NCBI GenBank assembly: GCA_040235375.1
Contig: JBECKQ010000403.1
Coordinates: 1 to 45,933 of the forward strand
Direction: 5' to 3'
Origin: JBECKQ01 sp040235375
GTDB taxonomy: Bacteria; Planctomycetota; Phycisphaerae; UBA1845
Length of the DNA stretch: 45,933 nucleotides
Position numbers and translations under genes: made by a program. Below the pieces are notes generated by a model. That model was not told the DNA's origin and ran no database searches. It saw nothing but the letters and a program-made list of their open reading frames with translations. The first letter of the stretch is position 1, and each line of letters starts with the position of its first letter. Shown piece by piece: positions 23,734-31,484 of the stretch.

Positions 23734-26646
23734 TTAGTCCAGGTAGTTCGTCCGCCGCCAGGCTGCGTCGAGGCGAGGAACTTCGACATCGACGAGCGTC
23801 TTTGCACCGACGCCGATGCAAAGTCGTTTGTCTCGGGTCACGACGCCCAGTTCGACGATTTCGCGTCCGCCGCCCAGTGCGTTCCCATCGACGTCCGGCG
23901 GCGTGGTGAAAACGTAGGCGCTGCGGGACTCGTCGAACAGGCGCAGCCGCGCATCGGCTCCTGTTGCGAACCCGTCGAGCGACACCGTCGCGCCGCGGGC
24001 GCCGCCGATGCACATCTCGGCGAGGCAGACGGCCAGTCCACCGTCGCTGACGTCGTGACACGCCGTGGCCTGCCCGCTGCGAATGATCCGCGCCACGGTG
24101 CGGTGCATGGCGGCGGCCGACTCGGGACCGCCCCGCCGGACATCCGCGGAAACGTACCAGACTCGCGCGCCCGGTTGCTTGAGATCCGACGTGACGCAGC
24201 GGCGCACATCCTCGACGAGCCCCAGCGAGCTGATCAGCAGCGTGCCGGGGATCGCGATCGTCTCGGGCAGACCGAGCCGCCGCGCGTCGTCCGCCGAAAG
24301 CGAGAACTGGTTGTTCAGCGAGTCCTTGCCGGAGATGAACGGGACGCGATAGGTGACCGCTGCGTCGTGGCATGCCTGGCAGGCGCGGACCAATGCCCCC
24401 AATTGCTCTTCGTCTTCGCATCCCGGCCAGCAGAAGTTGTCGAGAATGGCGATCCGGTCGGGGTTCGCGCCGACGCAGATCACGTTGCGGATCGCCTCGT
24501 CGATGGCCAGGACGGCCATCCAATACGGGTCATCATCGGACAAGTTGGGGCACACGCCGGCGCCGATGGCGACGCCGCGGCGGCTGTCGAGCAGTGGGCG
24601 AACGACCGCGGCGTCAGATGGTCCCTCGCCGACGCCCGCCGCCGGTTTGACGGCGCTGCCGCCCTGCACCTCGTGGTCATACTGCCGGAAGACGGCCTCG
24701 CGGCTGCAACAGTTGAGCGATGACAGGCGTTCGAGCAGCATTGCCTGCACGTCGGCGATCCGCTCGTTCACCGTCGGAGAGCTGCGCCGCAGCGCGTTCC
24801 AAGTTGCGATCCGGCGGCGCTTCGGCAGGCCCTTGTGCAGAAAACCTACATCAAGCGAGCCGACTTCGCCGCCGGCGTAGCGCACGCGCAGCACGCCGTC
24901 GCCGGTGAACTCACCGATCACCGACGCCTCGACCTCTTCTGCCACGAAGACGGCCACCAGCTCCGCCAACCGCTCGGGGACGACGGCGAGCACCATGCGC
25001 TCCTGCGCCTCGGACAGCCAGATCTCGTTGTAACGCAGACCCGCGTACTTGAGCGGGACCTTGTCGAGATCGACCACCGCACCCAGTTCGTGGGCCATCT
25101 CGCCCACCGCACTGCTCAGCCCGCCGGCGCCGCAGTCGGTGATGGCGGTGTACAGACACCCCGTCGCGTGATCGCGGGCCCGCAGCAACGCATCGAGGAC
25201 CTTCTTCTCTTCGATGGCGTTGCCGATCTGCACCGCGTGAGCGAATTCATCCGCGTGCGTGTCCGTGAGTTCGGCGGAAGAAAACGTCGCCCCACCAATG
25301 CCGTCGCGGCCGGTGCGACCGCCCACAAGGACAATCTTGTCGCCGCGTCGCGGCTCCTTGTGGATCCGGTCCTTCGAAATCACACCGACGCAACCGCAGT
25401 AGACCAGCGGGTTCGCCAGGTAGCGATCGTCGAAGTAAAGCGCGCCGGCAACGGTGGGGATGCCCATGCGATTGCCGTAGTCGCGCACTCCTTCAACGAT
25501 GCCGCGCAGTATCCGCCGCGGCCGCAGGACACCCGGCGGCAGCCGATCGTCGTCGAAGTCGGGATCGGCGACGCAGAACACGTCGGTGTTGGCAATGGGT
25601 TTGGCACCCAGGCCGCAGCCGAGGATGTCACGAATGCAGCCGCCCGCGCCGGTGGCGGCGCCGCCGTACGGCTCGATCGCCGACGGATGGTTGTGGGTCT
25701 CGACCTTGAACGCCACACCGTGTCGCTCGTCGAAGTCGACGATGCCGGCGTTGTCCTTGAAGACCGAGAGACACCACGGCAGGGCCAGTTCGCGCGTCGC
25801 CTTTGCGATCGTGTCCGCCAGCAGATTGTCGTAATGCCGCTCGACGTCGGCGTCGATTCCGTCAACACCGAACCCCTGGCCGCGGTAAACGACGGCGCTC
25901 TTGAGTGTCTTGTGCACGCAGTGTTCCGACCAAGTCTGGGCGATCGTTTCCAGCTCGAGGTCGGTCGGGTCCCTTTCCAACGTCGCGAAGTGGCGCTCGA
26001 CGGCGCGCAGCTCCTCGACTGACAGGAACAGGTGCTTTTCCCGCGACAGCCGGGTGAGTTCCTCGTCGCCGAGCCCCGTCAGGCGGACGTGCCGCACCTG
26101 GTTCGATACCTGCGGCGCCTCGGGGAAGCGCTGAGGAAGCTCGTCGCGCCGGCCGAGCCCGCAGATGGATATTTTCTCGATGCTGGGGTTGGCCAGAATG
26201 CGCCGGGCGAGCGTTTCGAGGCGGTCAAGCTCCGTCAGGCCAATGACGGCGTATCGCCAGGCCGTCCGCACCTGCACGCCAGTTCCCCCGAGAGCTGCCG
26301 ACTGAAGAAGCTCCCGGGCCGCACCGGCCGCACTGATCGCCACCGGATCCATGACACCCGGCAGCAGGTGGACCTCCACCACGGGTTCGGCCGACTCCGG
26401 CCAATCGGCTCCCTGGTGGCAGGACCACTGCTCGATGACGGGATCGGCGAACAAATCGGCTGACAGTCTCTCCGCTGCGGCCCGGTCCAGCTGGCCGCGG
26501 AGCAGGTACAACCGAGTGGCGCGAATGCCGGTGACTTCACTGAAGCCGGCGCGATGTGCCGTAGCGAGCAGCCCGGCGCCACGCGCATCATGTGATGCGG
26601 ATGTCGCCTCTACTGCGATTTCCCAGATCGATTCCGAATCCCACAT
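23734..26646 (-). CDS. purL: Phosphoribosylformylglycinamidine synthase PurL with N-terminal PurS-like fusion
   Basis: The product is 970 residues from the ATG at 26646 (an upstream in-frame ATG at 26694 adds 16 residues; no strong ribosome-binding site for either). Typical small PurL is ~740 residues and large PurL ~1,295. The extra N-terminal ~210 residues hold two PurS-like segments, the second with HLLPGVMDPVAISAAGAARE and a following WRYAVIGL strand, so PurS is fused here. The PurL linker ELETIAQTWSEHCVHKTLKS and the FGAM synthase core with VDLDKVPLKYAGLRYNEIWL and LDNFCWPGC are conserved. It catalyses ATP-dependent conversion of FGAR to FGAM with ammonia from PurQ. No separate purS is present, consistent with the fusion. 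Confidence 0.93.
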   Translation of the reverse strand: MWDSESIWEIAVEATSASHDARGAGLLATAHRAGFSEVTGIRATRLYLLRGQLDRAAAERLSADLFADPVIEQWSCHQGADWPESAEPVVEVHLLPGVMDPVAISAAGAARELLQSAALGGTGVQVRTAWRYAVIGLTELDRLETLARRILANPSIEKISICGLGRRDELPQRFPEAPQVSNQVRHVRLTGLGDEELTRLSREKHLFLSVEELRAVERHFATLERDPTDLELETIAQTWSEHCVHKTLKSAVVYRGQGFGVDGIDADVERHYDNLLADTIAKATRELALPWCLSVFKDNAGIVDFDERHGVAFKVETHNHPSAIEPYGGAATGAGGCIRDILGCGLGAKPIANTDVFCVADPDFDDDRLPPGVLRPRRILRGIVEGVRDYGNRMGIPTVAGALYFDDRYLANPLVYCGCVGVISKDRIHKEPRRGDKIVLVGGRTGRDGIGGATFSSAELTDTHADEFAHAVQIGNAIEEKKVLDALLRARDHATGCLYTAITDCGAGGLSSAVGEMAHELGAVVDLDKVPLKYAGLRYNEIWLSEAQERMVLAVVPERLAELVAVFVAEEVEASVIGEFTGDGVLRVRYAGGEVGSLDVGFLHKGLPKRRRIATWNALRRSSPTVNERIADVQAMLLERLSSLNCCSREAVFRQYDHEVQGGSAVKPAAGVGEGPSDAAVVRPLLDSRRGVAIGAGVCPNLSDDDPYWMAVLAIDEAIRNVICVGANPDRIAILDNFCWPGCEDEEQLGALVRACQACHDAAVTYRVPFISGKDSLNNQFSLSADDARRLGLPETIAIPGTLLISSLGLVEDVRRCVTSDLKQPGARVWYVSADVRRGGPESAAAMHRTVARIIRSGQATACHDVSDGGLAVCLAEMCIGGARGATVSLDGFATGADARLRLFDESRSAYVFTTPPDVDGNALGGGREIVELGVVTRDKRLCIGVGAKTLVDVEVPRLDAAWRRTNYLD

Positions 26647-26763
26647 CGCGGTCAGTTTGCACGTGGTCCGGCCGGCAACGTTGCAACGGCGCACTCGTTG
26701 GACGCGCGGATTCTACGGGCGATGGCGCGCGGGCACAAAACGCGCACTAAAACACACGGCCCC

Positions 26764-26792
26764 GGCTACGCTTCGCTGCGTCAGACCGTGCC
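26764..26792 (+). repeat. Dispersed short repeat, copy 2
   Basis: GGCTACGCTTCGCTGCG followed by TCAGACCGTGCC matches the minus strand of 15359-15392 apart from a 4-base gap and two changes. It lies in the 234-bp gap between purL and the metzincin-like gene. The wider segment CACGGC...CCGTG can fold into an imperfect hairpin, as REP-type elements do. Confidence 0.6.
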
Positions 26793-26880
26793 CCGCGCCG
26801 TATTCGCACCAGGGGGGAGCCATGGCCTGCCCCTTCGAGTCAGTCCCGGCCACCCGACGGGCGGATTGCTCGGAATGGCC

Positions 26881-27678
26881 CTACTGGGCCTGCAATGCGC
26901 TGCTGTCGATCAGGCGGTATGACGCCGCGGGGTTGGACGGGCAGGTGTCCTGCTCGACGATGAAGCGCTGCGGTGACAGCAGGCTGCTGACCGTAACGTT
27001 GGCCTGCATGATCTCGTCCGCGGGAATCGGCAGCGGCCGGCCGAACGTGTCGGCCGTCGGGTGGAAGAAGCCGAGCGTGTGGCCGATTTCGTGGGTCGTC
27101 GTGTTGGCGATGGCATTGATCCACTGGTCGTAAGTGGCGCTGCCCACTCGAGTGGCGATGGCGCCGCCCCAGATCAGCGCTGCGTCGTCGGGATTGGCGT
27201 TGCAGGCGTCGTAGTCCGACTGGCCGATGTGCTTGCTGCCGTCCGGCGGAAGGTCGCCGGTAATGAGAACGACCGTCGCGTCTACTGCGGTGTCGCCGTC
27301 GCCGATTGCAACGGCAACGTCCATCGGATCGAGATCACAGAGATTCTCCTGAACGCGGGCAAGCACAGCCTGCTTGAAAGTCGAATCGAGATCGGCAACC
27401 TGGGGCACAGGACCGGCAATGTTCAGGAGACCCACGTCGAATGCAGAAAGGTCACGACCGGCCACCAGCGGGCTGACGCCGCCATCCCAGTCGAGGACGA
27501 TGAGCGTCGAGGCATCCTCTGGCGCCGGCGAGCGATCGCACGCGGAAGCGGTCAGCAGGCGTGCGCCGGGATCCGACGAAGTCGGTGGAAACTGGAAGGA
27601 ACCGCAGCCTCCGGTTGCAAGCAGCATGGCTGCCGCAATTGCTACGGTCGTGCGACCGCGCCACGCGTGGCTTCTCAT
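26881..27678 (-). CDS. Metzincin-like zinc metalloprotease lipoprotein (matrixin type)
   Basis: The ATG at 27678, with GGGAGGGG ~8 nt upstream, gives 265 residues. An N-terminal signal ends in MLLATGGC, a plausible lipobox with Cys25. The zinc site is HEIGHTLGFFHP (His196, Glu197, His200, His206), the full HExxHxxGxxH metzincin motif, and a Met-turn Met follows in EIMQAN (Met224). This architecture matches matrixin/M10-like secreted proteases. It would be tethered to a membrane and face the periplasm or exterior. The target is unknown. It is transcribed toward purL, with the dispersed repeat in the gap. Confidence 0.85.
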   Translation of the reverse strand: MRSHAWRGRTTVAIAAAMLLATGGCGSFQFPPTSSDPGARLLTASACDRSPAPEDASTLIVLDWDGGVSPLVAGRDLSAFDVGLLNIAGPVPQVADLDSTFKQAVLARVQENLCDLDPMDVAVAIGDGDTAVDATVVLITGDLPPDGSKHIGQSDYDACNANPDDAALIWGGAIATRVGSATYDQWINAIANTTTHEIGHTLGFFHPTADTFGRPLPIPADEIMQANVTVSSLLSPQRFIVEQDTCPSNPAASYRLIDSSALQAQ

Positions 27679-27950
27679 CACTTCTGCCCCTCCCTCGAGG
27701 ACCGGTCGCCCGCGGGCGCCGGCCGGAGACATTCCCTCGCTGTCTATGAAGTTATTCCGGCATCAAGGCTCCGTGTCAAAGCGGCGTATGCGCAACGGCC
27801 GCGATGGGTTTCGGGTGAGCGACCTTTTCGGACGTGCAGGCGAAAGCATCGCGCGCCGAACGCGATCTGGTGACGGTGGGAGTGGTGGCTGGCGCGCTCG
27901 CGCTGCCGACCGGCGTCCAGCGTGAAATGCAGGTTGCGAATCGGCGCATG

Positions 27951-27992
27951 AAAAAGGGGCCCGACGCTCTCCCCCCTGGCAGCACCGGGCCC
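27951..27992 (-). terminator. Terminator downstream of the InlB-repeat protein gene
   Basis: On the minus strand GGGCCCGGTGCT and AGCGTCGGGCCC form a 12-bp stem with two G-T wobbles and a 12-base loop, then CTTTTT. It lies ~107 bp after the stop codon of the gene at 28100-28744. Confidence 0.7.
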
Positions 27993-28099
27993 ACAACAAT
28001 GGCGGCAGTGAGATTCCTGTCTCGACCGGGGTCTACCGCGCGCCCCGCAGTCGAGCATCTTTTTGGCGATCCGCCCCAACGCGGCAGATCGTTGATACC

Positions 28100-28744
28100 C
28101 TATCGAATCACGCGGCCGAACTTCGTCATCAGCATGCTCGAGACGAGCATGATGGCGGCCACCGATCCCATCGCACCGCATGCGCCCGTTGCCCCAGTGT
28201 TGTCGTCGACGAGACCTTCGGCGGCCGCGAAGGCCGCCTCAATATCGAGGTCGCTGTCCATCGTCACGACGAGCGTGGCGTCGGTCGGGTCGGCCTCGGC
28301 CGGCAGGTCACCGGTCCAGCCGGTGAAGACGAAGCCGGGGTCGGCATAGGCCGTCAGCGTTACCACCGTGCCCTCCGCATACGTGAAGTCGGCCGGATCG
28401 CGAACAATCGTGCCCGCTCCGGACGGATCGACGAAGGCGGTCAATGTATATTCGACGCCGCCTGCCGGCTCGAAGACGGCCACGAGATACGTGTCGTCGA
28501 GCATTTCGAAAGTCATCGAGTCCTCGGTCGCGGTGATGTCGCCTTCCCACCCGACGAACTCGTAGCCTTCGGCGGGCATTGCGGTGACGGTCGTGTAGTC
28601 GCCGTCGAGCGCCGAGCTGACGATCCCGGCGTCGACCGGCTCGACCTCGATGTCCAGGGCGTATTGTCCGAACGCCGGCCCGGCGCCCAGGAGGCAGGCG
28701 AAGGCCGCGCAAGCAAGAGTCGTGATCCAATGTTGGGTTTTCAT
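28100..28744 (-). CDS. Secreted InlB-type repeat protein with Cys-containing C-terminal anchor
   Basis: The ATG at 28744 has AAGGAGAGG upstream. The 214-residue product starts with a signal peptide (cleavage near AGPAFG, residue ~26). Two divergent InlB B-repeat/bacterial repeat units follow, each ending in the landmark YEFVGWEGDI or FVFTGWTGDL with acidic surroundings. The mature protein is very acidic. The C terminus has GACGAMG, then a hydrophobic stretch (VAAIMLVSSMLM) and a basic tail KFGRVIR, the tripartite layout of protein-sorting signals such as MYXO-CTERM, with Cys-Gly before the helix. It is probably surface-anchored or processed. A terminator lies downstream, and paired dyads lie upstream. 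Confidence 0.82.
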   Translation of the reverse strand: MKTQHWITTLACAAFACLLGAGPAFGQYALDIEVEPVDAGIVSSALDGDYTTVTAMPAEGYEFVGWEGDITATEDSMTFEMLDDTYLVAVFEPAGGVEYTLTAFVDPSGAGTIVRDPADFTYAEGTVVTLTAYADPGFVFTGWTGDLPAEADPTDATLVVTMDSDLDIEAAFAAAEGLVDDNTGATGACGAMGSVAAIMLVSSMLMTKFGRVIR

Positions 28745-28838
28745 CTTGCTGATCCTCTCCTTATGGTCCCACTGCCGAAGCATTCGGCCTGACGCCGGCC
28801 GAAGCCGTTTGGCCCGACGCATATCGACGCCGCCGGGA

Positions 28839-28898
28839 GTGCCGCACTTCCATCCGCCTCCGGACCGAACTTTACGATATAGTGTCAACGTGCGGCAC
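28839..28898. promoter_or_regulatory. Paired GTGC-N-GCAC dyads (operator-like)
   Basis: GTGCCGCACTT at 28839-28849 and GTGCGGCACTT at 28890-28900 are direct copies of a hyphenated palindrome. Their centres are 51 bp apart, close to five helical turns. The second copy begins 2 bp after a minus-strand TTGACA. Such spacing fits cooperative binding of a dimeric regulator; this is inference. Confidence 0.35.
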
Positions 28899-28932
28899 TT
28901 TCTGCGCGTGCGGCTTCAGAGGGGGTGAATGC

Positions 28933-28949
28933 GTTCACTCGAAGTGAAC
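28933..28949. promoter_or_regulatory. Perfect 7-bp palindrome GTTCACT-CGA-AGTGAAC
   Basis: The two 7-bp arms are perfectly complementary around CGA. There is no T-run, so it is not a terminator. It may be a transcription-factor site or a small hairpin upstream of the InlB-repeat gene. Confidence 0.3.
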
Positions 28950-29141
28950 TGAAGCCCGGAGGGAGTTGTTGCCGGCATGTTTGCGGCGCGCGAGCCGGGG
29001 CGATAAGTCACCGGCTCGCCCTCACGGCGCTGGTCGAACAAGCGCCGAGGTGATCAGAGCACGGTGGCGCAAGCCCGGCGCCAAGCGGCTGCAGGCCGCG
29101 CACTTCAATCCGAAGCGCGCCCGGCAGGACAATGCCCCGCG

Positions 29142-30065
29142 CTATTCCCCAATCAAGCCCGCTCTCTTCAGGAACCCGGCGATGTGCTCCCAGTAGTCGC
29201 GCTCGTCGTGCGGCGGCGGGAGGCTGTTGTGCCCGCAGGCGTACTCGACGTACTGTGAACCGGCGGCGAGCTCGTGCAGACGCCGCCCGTGCCACACGGG
29301 GACCAGGCGATCCTGATTGCCGTGGAAAATCAGCAGCGGTACGCCCAACTCCTGCACCACGCGGTCGGTCTCATAGTCGTGGCGCACGAGGAATCCGGGC
29401 AGCAGCATGTGGTGCGCCAGATCGTCCGTACTGGTGAAGGTCGATTGCAGGATGAGCGCCGCCGGCCGGCGCTGCTCGGCCACGCTCGCCGCCACCGCCG
29501 CGCCCAGCGAAAACCCGTGAAACACGATGCGCGTTGCGTCCACGTCGTCCCGCGACGCGAGCAGGTCGTAGAACTTGACGCACGCGTCCTCGATCGAGGC
29601 CTTTGACGGCTGCACGTCCGCCCGCCCGTACCCCGGGTACTCCGGCAGCAGCACCGACACGCCCAGCCGGTTGTAATCTTGGGCGATCCACGCCTTCTGC
29701 TCGATCAGCTCCGCGTTGCCGTGAAAGAAGATCACCACCGGCGACCTTTCATTCACGTCCACGCTCGCCGCGCCGACTGCCGCAGGCGCCGGTATGAACC
29801 ACGCGTACGACTGGCCGCCACGAGCCAAGTCGATCTTCAGAACCTCGACCTGCGGAGGCGCGGGCGAGACTACCGCCCGCGAAGCTCTGCTGGCCGGAAA
29901 CAACATCCGGTCCTGCAAAGAGAACATCGCCAGCGCATAGACCGCATAGATGACGATCAGGCCCAACAGGGTGCGTCGCCAGACCTTTCGCCACTGCCGC
30001 CGCGTTCGCGCTGGACGCTTCGCGTTATCCGCCAGATCCGCGAAGTCTTCGCCTCCATCGCGCAT
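29142..30065 (-). CDS. Membrane-anchored alpha/beta hydrolase (ABHD17/Bem46-like)
   Basis: The ATG at 30065 follows GGAGG with 7-nt spacing; 307 residues. A basic N terminus precedes one helix (residues ~32-50). The hydrolase domain has an oxyanion segment VVIFFHGNAE, a nucleophile elbow HGFSLGAA with Ser186, Asp252 in HGNQDRLVP and His279 in ACGHNSLPP. This matches the Bem46/ABHD12-17 group, which includes depalmitoylases and lipases; many bacterial members are uncharacterised. The catalytic domain should face the periplasm. It is the last gene of a possible minus-strand run with clpB and the PD-(D/E)XK-like gene, 255 bp from the latter. Confidence 0.87.
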   Translation of the reverse strand: MRDGGEDFADLADNAKRPARTRRQWRKVWRRTLLGLIVIYAVYALAMFSLQDRMLFPASRASRAVVSPAPPQVEVLKIDLARGGQSYAWFIPAPAAVGAASVDVNERSPVVIFFHGNAELIEQKAWIAQDYNRLGVSVLLPEYPGYGRADVQPSKASIEDACVKFYDLLASRDDVDATRIVFHGFSLGAAVAASVAEQRRPAALILQSTFTSTDDLAHHMLLPGFLVRHDYETDRVVQELGVPLLIFHGNQDRLVPVWHGRRLHELAAGSQYVEYACGHNSLPPPHDERDYWEHIAGFLKRAGLIGE

Positions 30066-30320
30066 AGCATCACCTCCGCAGGCCGGAGGCTATCGCTCTA
30101 TCGCAGTCGTTTCCAGATGCCGGCGTCTCGATCGGGCGCGGATGCTCGGAAAATCCCGGGGCGTGCCGAGTTGGTGGGTGGTTAACGCGCGGATTTGCTC
30201 AGGGAAGCCATACGCCTTCGATGGCGCGGCCTGCCGGCCGCTTGGCACCAGGCTCGCGTCGCGGTGCTCTGACCACGCCGGTGCTGCCGGTCTTGGCCAT
30301 TGGGTGCGAACTACCGCCAT

Positions 30321-31403
30321 TCAGTCCATCCACTCGCGGAGCGTGCAAGGCGGACAGGCATCGACCCAGTGAATACGCTGGTCTTCGTTCCTCCATACCC
30401 GTACGTGCGAGTTCCAACGCGGCAGGATGGAGTCACCGACGTGCGGATTCGGCCACAGGAAAGGCTCTGACGTGGCAACGCCGCTCGGATAGCAGCCATG
30501 TACAAGCAGGACTGCTGCAGGCGTCCTCTGACCGCGCGACCAGACTCCGGCGGGGCTTTCGAACAAAGCCTCCTCGACCTCAATGTCATCCGGGCTTGTG
30601 AGAAACTCATTTGCCGCCACGGCGACGATGAGCGGATGGCACAAGTCGCGGTACTTTGTTGCTTTACGCCTGATTGCGGTTTGAAGCCGCCGTACGCTCT
30701 CCGGTCCGACTAATCCTCCTCCAGAGGAGCCTCCGATTACCATCAAAGATGATCCCTCCCTCCTCTCACGTTGAAGCGGAATGACTTCGAACTGGATCTT
30801 CCATCCCGATTGCTCGTCAACATATTGATGTGCCTGCCGGGCGTGGGGAGCTGAACGATCGGATGTACCAGAGCCGGCATCCATTGCGGCACGAACGGTT
30901 TCCACAAATGTCGCGAACCTGCCAGGCGATGGATTCCGTTCGCTCATGGTTACACGGTGCACGGCCAGCCCGAAGGTCCGATCGGCTACCAGTCTTCCTG
31001 CGCTCATCATGAGCTGATCGACGCGGTCATCATGTCGCCGCCATTTCTCGGGGCCGCGCATAACCGTGGCTTCCACGTGGACAGGAGGACTTTCTTCGTA
31101 CCGGACTATGAAATCGGGCTCGGCGTCATCCGCGACATCGACACGATAGCCCATGAACGTCATGTAGGCGAAGAGGAAGAGCTCAAAAAGGGCCCCTTCA
31201 AATACGTCGTCCTCACGAGCCGCAAGCCGAGATCGCAAACGCTCTCTATGCGCCGCGGGATATATGTCGAAAATGCGGTTCAGGTCGTCGCGCACTTGCT
31301 CGAGCTGTGGCCAAGCACATCGGTCAATGAACACGTAGGCGGACTCGCCGACCTGAATGCGCCGATGATCAGTGCGCTCGCGTTTCTCTCGGAAGAGACT
31401 CAT
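30321..31403 (-). CDS. Unknown protein with PD-(D/E)XK-like signature
   Basis: The ATG at 31403 has GGAAGGA ~6 nt upstream and is preferred over the ATG at 31430; 360 residues. Residues ~65-115 show the pattern of the PD-(D/E)XK fold: a conserved Glu in a helix (FEGALFELFLFAY), a strand with GYRVDV, then PDFIV (Asp97) and VHVEATV (Glu111) where Thr113 replaces the expected Lys. The Glu-Ala-Thr variant occurs in other poorly characterised nuclease-fold proteins, so activity is uncertain. No signal peptide is seen. The region looks less GC-rich than its neighbours by eye. It lies 81 bp downstream of clpB on the same strand. Function unknown; a nuclease or inactive nucleic-acid-binding role is possible. 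Confidence 0.72.
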   Translation of the reverse strand: MSLFREKRERTDHRRIQVGESAYVFIDRCAWPQLEQVRDDLNRIFDIYPAAHRERLRSRLAAREDDVFEGALFELFLFAYMTFMGYRVDVADDAEPDFIVRYEESPPVHVEATVMRGPEKWRRHDDRVDQLMMSAGRLVADRTFGLAVHRVTMSERNPSPGRFATFVETVRAAMDAGSGTSDRSAPHARQAHQYVDEQSGWKIQFEVIPLQRERREGSSLMVIGGSSGGGLVGPESVRRLQTAIRRKATKYRDLCHPLIVAVAANEFLTSPDDIEVEEALFESPAGVWSRGQRTPAAVLLVHGCYPSGVATSEPFLWPNPHVGDSILPRWNSHVRVWRNEDQRIHWVDACPPCTLREWMD

Positions 31404-31484
31404 CGATCGTCCTTCCGTGGACAGCTTCATCCGTTACGGTACATGTCCTCCGTTCGTACGGTCAATCAACGACCTTCCTCGTCG

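Larger units (their letters stand above)
28745..29141. other. 397-bp intergenic region with regulatory-looking dyads
   Basis: It separates the start of the InlB-repeat gene from the end of the membrane-anchored hydrolase gene, both on the minus strand. It contains the ribosome-binding site of the former, a perfect -35-like TTGACA on the minus strand (28883-28888) without a good -10 at 17 bp, two copies of a GTGC-N-GCAC dyad, and a separate 7-bp palindrome. No gene is supported in it. Confidence 0.5.

Noticed and set aside
23722..24523. In-frame upstream extension of PurQ reaching into purL
   Set aside because: The extension is not conserved and the TTG at 23722 with its own ribosome-binding site matches the normal PurQ N terminus.
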